Origin: Paralithodes platypus
Lineage: Eukaryota; Arthropoda; Malacostraca; Decapoda; Lithodidae
Reading direction: 5' to 3'
Assembly (NCBI GenBank): GCA_032716605.1
Contig: CM064530.1
Span: forward strand, 10,027,259 to 10,091,258
Length of the DNA stretch: 64,000 nucleotides
Part shown: piece by piece, positions 57,406 through 64,000 of the stretch
Position numbering within the stretch: the stretch's first letter is position 1
Layout of the letters: each line of letters starts with the position of its first letter
Position numbers and translations under genes: made by a program
Notes under the pieces: generated by a model
The model's input: only the letters and a program-made list of their open reading frames with translations
Database searches by the model: none
Told to the model about the DNA's origin: nothing

Positions 57406-58044
57406 CCTGACAAGCGCGAAATAGACCTGGGGGCTAGGGTATTTATTTGTGCATTTCTAGCCTTGGATTCTGACAGAATTCGTTATATTTACAATATAGA
57501 GCATTATTTGTTTTCGGTATGCTTTTATTTTACATATATGATGTATACATGAACCTTCAAGAGTGCTAAAATAAGTGGGAAAAGCATTTGGGTGGTGAAA
57601 AACGAAGATATTGGCCACCCGGTCATAATCTCAGGCAAGAGAGAGCCACAGGCAACCCTCCTCTCTCGCTGTCTGTGAGGTAACTGAGACGAGCGGGGCG
57701 GTGTGGGCCGGTGTCTGGGTGTTACATAACGATCTTTTCTGCAACCCACTTGTGCTACATTATCGCGGGAGAGAAAAATAACCGATAAATGATGATAATA
57801 AGAGGAAAAATAGGTGATAATTGAGGAGGGGAGGGAGGGGGGAATAAGGTGGGGAAGGAGGGGAGGGGGGTGGGTGAGATTTACATGGATGAGTACTGGA
57901 GGGGAATTATCTCACCTAGAGACAAATTCCTTTGTTTTGATAGGCCCTTTTTTTTTTTGGAAGGTTTTTTTTATGGTCTTGCTTCCGTGAGGCCTATCCG
58001 TTCCCTATAGGAAGCCTTCCGTGAGGCCTATTGCGCTTGCCGGG
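57406..58044. mobile_element. 639-bp TIR element, piggyBac-like ends
   Basis: Left CCTGACAAGCGCG, right GCGCTTGCCGGG. Third copy at the same site. Confidence 0.7.
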
Positions 58045-59632
58045 TTAATGGTCAATTTATATATTGTTTTATTATTGATTTTAGTTTCCTCCCTAGACCT
58101 TCATCAAGCTTAAAAAAACATCCCCAAAGTCCCCTTTCTAGATAAATGTGTACATTTTTCGGTAGAACAATAATTTCTGTTTCCTCCTATATTAGAGGCT
58201 CGTTATCGCTCACCAGGAAAAAATCGACATGTAAAAGGCACGAAAGGTCTTAATACTGGCAACAAAATGGGGCGAATAATAATAAAATCGTCAAATTAAT
58301 AGCCCGAACGTCTTAAAATCTGAAAACTAAAGGGTCTATCATGAGGGAGAGGAAAGCCACAAAAACCAAAGGCTGGTTTCATAAAGTGAACCATAAATTA
58401 GATACTATCTTAAGACTCGTATACTACTTCTATAAGAATGGCATAATGGCAAGCAGTGCCTCTAGTTAACCCTTCACTTTATGATCTGTATCTGGCTAAG
58501 ACTAACACCTATATTTACCTTAGGAATGACCTCTACGAATATGAGGGTATGTCTATGTCAATGAACCCACAGATCCTTCACATATTTAATGAAATTGCCT
58601 AACGATATAAAAAACAAAACAAAAAAATATGTATATATATATACCTGTATATATAATATATACTGTATATATGATATAACATCATACGTACTTATGGGGT
58701 CAAACCATAGACTCATAAAAATACTGTTGATGATAGACAACTTCGTTTTTCATTCTGGAAAGAGCATGAACAATACGAGTCATGTCATATATAAACATTC
58801 TATGCCGTTGCTGAAAATTCAGAGATATAATGGTAGAAAGTGAACTGATGTATAATATGTTTTTTAGTCAGGTACGGTAAAATTGATGATATTATATTTT
58901 TGTGTGGGTTTATCTGGTGGAAGATAGTAAATTAAGCTTTCTTCTTTCTATTAACATGTACTAGGTTGCATTAAATGCAATTCTTGTGGCTGGAAATCAA
59001 TATAGAGTGAATGTTTTCATTACGCATGCATAATTTTTACTTGCTATGTACCAATTTTGAAAATAATCCTTATACAATCAGCTATTGATGGTAACTACAT
59101 TCTGATGCCATATTTGGAAAGAGCATAAAGAACATCTCACCTGTATTGCTTTGCATCTAACAATAGTATGACCGTGTAAACAAGGAAACACGATTAAATA
59201 TTTCTTATATTACCATTTTGAAATACGTTTCCAAAACTGGCGTGAGCGAGTTAAAACACGTGACAGAACAACCCTTAATATGTATATATATAGATATATA
59301 TATATACATTACTATTTTTATATGTCTAATAAAAGTGTTTCATTTCATAAGGATTTTATGCCAAATCATTAATATTTTCTGAACACGATTTTAACAATTA
59401 CTAGTTTTCATTAACACTTCTAATATTTCATTAGTTATCCTTAAAAAAAAAATATGTTAAAATATATGATTATATATTGTTTTCCCGAAAATATCCCTAT
59501 TAATATTCCCATTAAGGCCTTTCATAACTATTTAAATCTCAATCAAGTTATGCTAAACATTTGATCGTAATAGCTTTCCAGGATACGAAATTAAGGAATA
59601 CAAACAAACATGGTAAAATATTGCATAATTAT

Positions 59633-59638
59633 TTTAAT
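59633..59638 (-). terminator. Poly(A) signal ATTAAA, copy 11
   Basis: Minus-strand ATTAAA about 125 nt past the stop codon. Confidence 0.7.
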
Positions 59639-59763
59639 AAATTAATTAATATATCGGAAGGAAAAATAATAATTTACAAAGATTCAGGAGAGGGAAAGAG
59701 TGTAAGGGCATCGTTGTCGTTGACACCAACGATATCCATTGTCTAGGATCAGTTTAAATCCAT

Positions 59764-60909
59764 TTACTTGGATTCGTTGGAGCCGTACTCGAAGGATCGG
59801 GACTCGGAGGATCGGGACTCATAGGATCCGGAGTCGAAGCGGGCTTCACCAGAGTAAGTGACATCAGCAATGTAGCCAGAGTCACCGTCAACGTAGTAGG
59901 CAACCTTCTGCAGGCGACCGTCGGGAAGCTGCACGTAGTAGGACCCCTGGGTCTGGTCGCCGTCACGGGTCTCCTGTTGGCCGTAGTGGTTCTCAGAGGA
60001 GTCGTCATCGACGGCCCAGTTGAAGTCGTACTTTGCCTCGCTGGACTCGTACGACTCGGAGGACTGGAAATATGAAAACAAATAATATATTTTGCTTGAA
60101 ACTTCAAGGAAAAATAATTTGTTCTATCCCAAAAAATAAAATATAACCAAATATCTTTATGTATTTTTTTCAAATGTGTGTTTGTTATATAATTTGTTAT
60201 CATATTTTTTACCTACACCAGAATTGGATCCGTAGAATTCACGGCTGTCGGCAGCAACCAGGGCAGCCAGGCCCAAAAGGATGACGATCTGTTGACAAAA
60301 GAAAGATACGGTGAGGAACATATATAAACACCCACCCACACACATTGATATATTGTGTACGCCATCAACTGAACAACATATAGCTATCATCAACCCTTAT
60401 AGTACCAGTGCCGTCCTTTTAACTTTATTCTGGCTACTGTTAGCTGATTTTATTCAGCTTAAAAAGAGCCTCCAGCAATTAGGAGGCTTCGAACTATCTC
60501 ACTTAATAATTTTTACTACCACAGATCCTTCTTAAGCTGCACATAATCATCTAAATATAGCTAGAAAGGTGAATATATACTGTATAATCTCTAACTATAT
60601 ACTGTACATAATATGGTATTTGCAATGACACTCTTAACTGTGATGTTTATTATTTGTATCTGCTCACCAGAAATGCAGAATGTCCTTATCTGTATAATAG
60701 CTTTTTTTTGTTTTGTAATTATCATAATTCACGGGGTAAATATTGCATCACTGTGGTAAAAAGAGTGAATTGCATTTAGATCCAGATTTGACTGCCTAAA
60801 TCAAAATAAGTTATAGTTGTATGTACATCTATACATTTATATTTACATCTCTATATCTGCAATCTTTAAATAGCTATGCATACATAATTAAAGGTACCTT
60901 GGCGTTCAT
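59764..60909 (-). CDS. RR-type cuticle protein, array copy 11 (type B, altered splice donor)
   Basis: Exon 1 60898-60909 (MNAK), exon 2 60217-60288, exon 3 59764-60063; introns 609 and 153 nt; predicted 127 residues, same protein as copy 8 with tail GSNESK. The exon 2 donor is GGT|GTAGGT with the competing G|GTAAAA four bases on, as in copy 8, so the altered site was inherited by duplication. The 14-bp size difference of intron 2 from copy 8 is a short TTTACAAAAAAATG-type insertion near the donor in copy 8. Confidence 0.8.
60390..60572. mobile_element. Family B foldback element in copy 11 intron 1
   Basis: Ortholog of 43340-43520. Confidence 0.7.
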
Positions 60910-60935
60910 TGTGTAGTGTAGCTAGGTGTGGACTT

Positions 60936-60971
60936 AACTGACTAGATCTGCCCTGACTGCCCTATATATAC
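60936..60971 (-). promoter_or_regulatory. Core promoter of copy 11
   Basis: TATA GTATATATAG at 60962-60971, initiator TCAGTT at 60936-60941. Confidence 0.85.
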
Positions 60972-61586
60972 CCTAACAAACCCCACACCTCCAACACCCC
61001 CATGTTTCCTCACCTCTTTCCCTCCCCTCCACCACACTCACAACCTTCGCATTCTTCAGGTTTTTGCTACCATATTTTCCTTTCTCTGAGTATGGCTGTT
61101 GTTATTGTCGATTTTCTTTGTTTATCTCGTGATTAATATACAATCAAACAAAAAACATACAAAACATTAAAACAAGAGAGGGAAATAGACAGAGGATTGG
61201 GCTGATTACATGTTTTATGTGGAATTGTAACAAAATAATTGTAAACAAAACATTCAAGTGACTCGTCTACATTTTCTCATGAGGCTGCTTGATACCGACT
61301 CTCTCTCTCTCTCTCTCTCTCAGTTCATTCATATTAATTATTTTATCTTTCTTTTCTTTCTTCCACTCCAAAAAACGAATACTCACGAAAACAAAGAAAT
61401 GCGAACATCAACATACCGACTGGTTCAGACGAGGCTGCTCGTTCTTAGTAAATGGAGAAGTAGCACATTTCTGCAAAACTGAATTATTTTTAACGTCACT
61501 TATTCAACTATGAAATTAATTAAGTAGGAGTTTGATTGTATGAATTGATCTCTGCGTATTTTGAAAGACTAAATCAGTCTCACAAT

Positions 61587-61801
61587 TTACCCTTCCAATT
61601 CCGGTGCCGTCCTTTTATAACTTTATTCTGGCAACTATTAAACGATTGTATTCAGTTTCAAATGGGCCTCCAGCAATTAACAGGCTTCGAACTATCTCAT
61701 TAACCCTACTTACTACAACAGATCCTTCTTAAACTTTACAACATTTTCTAATTATAGCTATAAAAAAATATATAAATCGTCGCCGGTACAGAAGGGGTTA
61801 A
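61587..61801. mobile_element. Family B foldback element
   Basis: Counterpart of 44533-44747. Confidence 0.75.
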
Positions 61802-61897
61802 TAACTTGTCGTGGCGTTCTAAATAGTTACTACCCAGTTAAAAAAACAATAAATAAAAACAATATATACTTAGCTTGATCTGGTTTGACTTGCTGTC

Positions 61898-62270
61898 CAT
61901 GTTTTCCTGTGCTCCCTCATTACTCCTCTTTTATTCCTTGTTTTCTTCTTCTTCTTTTCGTGTTCTCCTCGCATTCCCCTTTTCTTCTCCTCGTATTCCC
62001 CTTCTTCCTGTTTTCTTCTTCTCGTTTCCTCCTTAATTTAGCCTTCTTCTCGTTTTTTCCTTGTTTGTTCTTCCTCGTTTTCTCTTCGTATTCCCCTTCT
62101 ACCTGTTTTCTTCTCGCTTCCTGCTTGATTTAGCCTTCTCGTTTTATCATCGTTTTCTCTTCCTCGTTTTCTCCGTTTCCTTGTTTTCTTCTTCGGTCTC
62201 GTTTTATCATTCTGTTTGTTTTGCTTCAATTCGTTTACTCTTCATCCCCCTGTTCTCCTTACTCTCGTTA
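61898..62270. repeat. Pyrimidine-rich minisatellite
   Basis: Counterpart of 32461-32831. Confidence 0.85.
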
Positions 62271-63111
62271 TCTCGGAAGCCTAATTCTTAGGCCTAGTTT
62301 TTGTAAGCAGCATCTTATGTATTCAGAGACTAGCATTAAAATAGTTATTGCTTAAATTATCTAGAACTGACTCTCAATTTTCTAAATGTTGCTTAATCGA
62401 TACCGTACGCAAATGTTGTAATCAAAACTCGTTCGCAAATAATATGTTTAAAAGCAAATGTATATATAATAACGATATTAACAGTATAGTTAAAACTTAA
62501 GCATATTTTTAGCTGTACTAGAAAATATTTATGAACAATATAGCTTAGAACAAAAATCTCTGTATCAAAAGGTTAACTGTACGTCTAATAAAAGCCAGAA
62601 AACAGAACATAAATGCGTTTTTGGATCTAAAAAGGGTTAAGTGCATAGCATTAAAGGCCTGACTAGTTTACCTAAATATACAGCAAGGATAATATATGAA
62701 TGTTAATGAGTGTATCAATTAACCTTCTGACTTCCATATAGGCCTACCCCTCCTAATATGCATACAATCGTGTAATAATGGTGTTGTGTGCGAATGCCAC
62801 CTTTCAGTTACAAAATAACCATAACTGACAACCAGCAGCTATGAGTTTCCCCTCTCTCTCTCTCCTGCTCTCTCACTCTTCGTTATTGCCATTTTGGTGT
62901 CCGAATTATCAAACAAGGGGTGAAACTTTGCCTTTGATAGTGAAGAATATAGGCTATATCCAAAGTCCAAACCTTTTATTCTGCCCCCTTTATTGACGAA
63001 TGATTTTTGTGGTAATGGGAGTGTGGAAGAGAGGCTATAAGGTCACCAGTAGCTGCTTAATATGACAGAAGTTGGTTGATCTCTGTTACTAAAGGGTCTC
63101 TAGCTAAAATT

Positions 63112-63450
63112 TGTTAAGGGGAGAGTTGTATTTAATGGTCGATTTATATATTGTTTTATTATTGATTTTAGTTTCTTCCCTAGACCTTCATCAAGCTTAA
63201 AAAAACATCCCCAAAGTCCCCTTTCTAGATAAATGTGTATATTTTTCGGTAGAACAATAATTTCGGTTTCCTCCTATATTACAGGCTCGTTATCGCTCAC
63301 CAGGAAAAAATCGACATGTAAAAGGCACGAAAGGTCTTAATACTGGCAAAAAAATGGGGCGAATAATCATAAAATCGTCAAATTAATAGCCCGAACGTCT
63401 TAAAATCTGAAAACTAAAGGGGCTAATCATGAGGGAGAGGAAAGCCACAA
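63112..63450. mobile_element. Family A element without the 640-bp insertion
   Basis: TTAAGGGGAGAGTTGTATTT then AATGGTCGATTTATA, as at 46075-46400. Confidence 0.7.
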
Positions 63451-63696
63451 AAACCAAGGGATGTTTTCATAAAGTGAACCATAAATTAAATACTATCTTA
63501 ACACTCGTATACTACTTCTATAAGAAGGCCATAATGGCAAGCAGTGCCTCTAGTTAACCCTTCACTTTATGTTCTGTATCTGGCTAAGACTAACCACTAT
63601 ATTTACCTTAGGAATGACCTCTACGAATATGAGGGTATATCTATGTCAAAGAACCCACAGATCCTTCACATATTTAATGAAATTGCCTAACGATAT

Positions 63697-63703
63697 AAAA
63701 AAA

Positions 63704-63737
<34 letters not shown>
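63697..63737. repeat. Poly-A plus (TA)n
   Basis: Counterpart of 34931-34982, slightly shorter. Confidence 0.95.
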
Positions 63738-63919
63738 CTGTATAGTGTAAATATAATATAACATCATACGTACTTATGGGGTCAAACACATGACTACAGA
63801 GTAGGATGTAGGTTAAAAGTTCGTAGCATTTCGTAATATACCTAGATTTTGCACACTGGCTTAATTATACAAATGCAGTTATAATGGATAATCGGAATTT
63901 CATAAATAAGCTAATATTC

Positions 63920-64000
63920 GATTTTTTATTAATTTCACCACAATTAATGCAAGCATTATGTGGTCCACCAGGATTCGAACCCGGGTTATCACACACAGAT
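63920..64000 (-). mobile_element. tRNA-derived SINE, cut by the window end
   Basis: Box B GGTTCGAATCC present; the tail has lost about 20 bp (CACCACAATTAATGC) compared with 46889-47027. Confidence 0.75.

Larger units (their letters stand above)
55249..59632. other. Spacer between copies 10 and 11
   Basis: No gene. Contains the 640-bp TIR element but not the SINE-bearing segment (junction at 58700-58722), as in the copy 7 spacer. Confidence 0.65.
60972..64000. other. Spacer upstream of copy 11, cut by the window end
   Basis: Follows the copy 8 spacer (43920 onward) at an offset near 17055 bp: no 640-bp element, SINE present. By this pattern a twelfth gene would start about 1.7 kb past the window end. 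Confidence 0.65.

Overview
The window looks like nuclear DNA of an arthropod, most probably a decapod crustacean. I cannot name the species. The evidence is: (i) intron-containing genes for a small secreted Rebers-Riddiford (RR, chitin-binding) cuticle protein; (ii) TATA plus TCAGTT-type arthropod initiator promoters; (iii) AT-rich spacers with many (GA)n, (GT)n and (AT)n microsatellites; (iv) tRNA-derived SINE-like repeats, non-LTR retrotransposon pieces and small terminal-inverted-repeat (TIR) or foldback elements; (v) a short TTAGG-like tract.

Layout. Bases 1-4019 hold repeats and no recognisable gene. From 4020 to the right end there is a head-to-tail array of eleven copies of one cuticle gene, all on the minus strand: copies 1 (4151-6938), 2 (11291-12221), 3 (15546-16533), 4 (19912-20892), 5 (24988-26514), 6 (30432-31502), 7 (36944-38088), 8 (42698-43857), 9 (48667-50202, broken), 10 (54114-55186) and 11 (59764-60909). 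Every copy has the same structure: a 12-nt coding exon 1 (MNAK or MNSK), a 72 or 78-nt exon 2 finishing the signal peptide, and a 285 or 300-nt exon 3 with the whole RR domain. All introns are phase 0. Every copy has the same promoter module and an ATTAAA poly(A) hexamer after the stop codon.

There are two subtypes. Type A (copies 1-5, and the 5' half of copy 9) has exon 2 ending SGSD and exon 3 starting SFESGEYNFNW. Type B (copies 6, 7, 8, 10, 11) has exon 2 ending SG and exon 3 starting SSESYESSEAKYDFNW. The rest of exon 3 is almost identical in all copies although the flanks have diverged, which points to gene conversion or repeated unequal exchange.

Larger duplications overlay the array. 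Copies 3 and 4 lie in a nearly perfect 4.3-kb tandem duplication. The block around copies 5-6 (about 25.26-32.68 kb) recurs around copies 9-10 (about 48.94-56.37 kb). Spacers of copies 6-11 are mosaics distinguished by presence or absence of a TIR element and a SINE-bearing segment. Copy 9 is a chimera of copy 7-like and copy 5-like sequence joined inside exon 3; it carries single-base insertions, as does the DNA to its right, so an assembly or polishing artefact must be considered.

The spacers also contain several recognisable mobile-element families, described here by their own sequence: family A (TTAAGGGG termini), family B (about 210-bp foldback, ACCCCTTCTGTACCGGCGAC arms), family C (GGTATCACACGAGAGCTTT termini), a 640-bp element with CCYGRCAAGCGC termini and TTAA-like target, a 195-bp MITE, a 5'-truncated LINE with a 17-bp target-site duplication, and an older LINE relic with a YADD motif. 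The proteins would act together as structural components of chitinous cuticle; the array probably raises dosage for moult-linked secretion. That last statement is inference from family and context.
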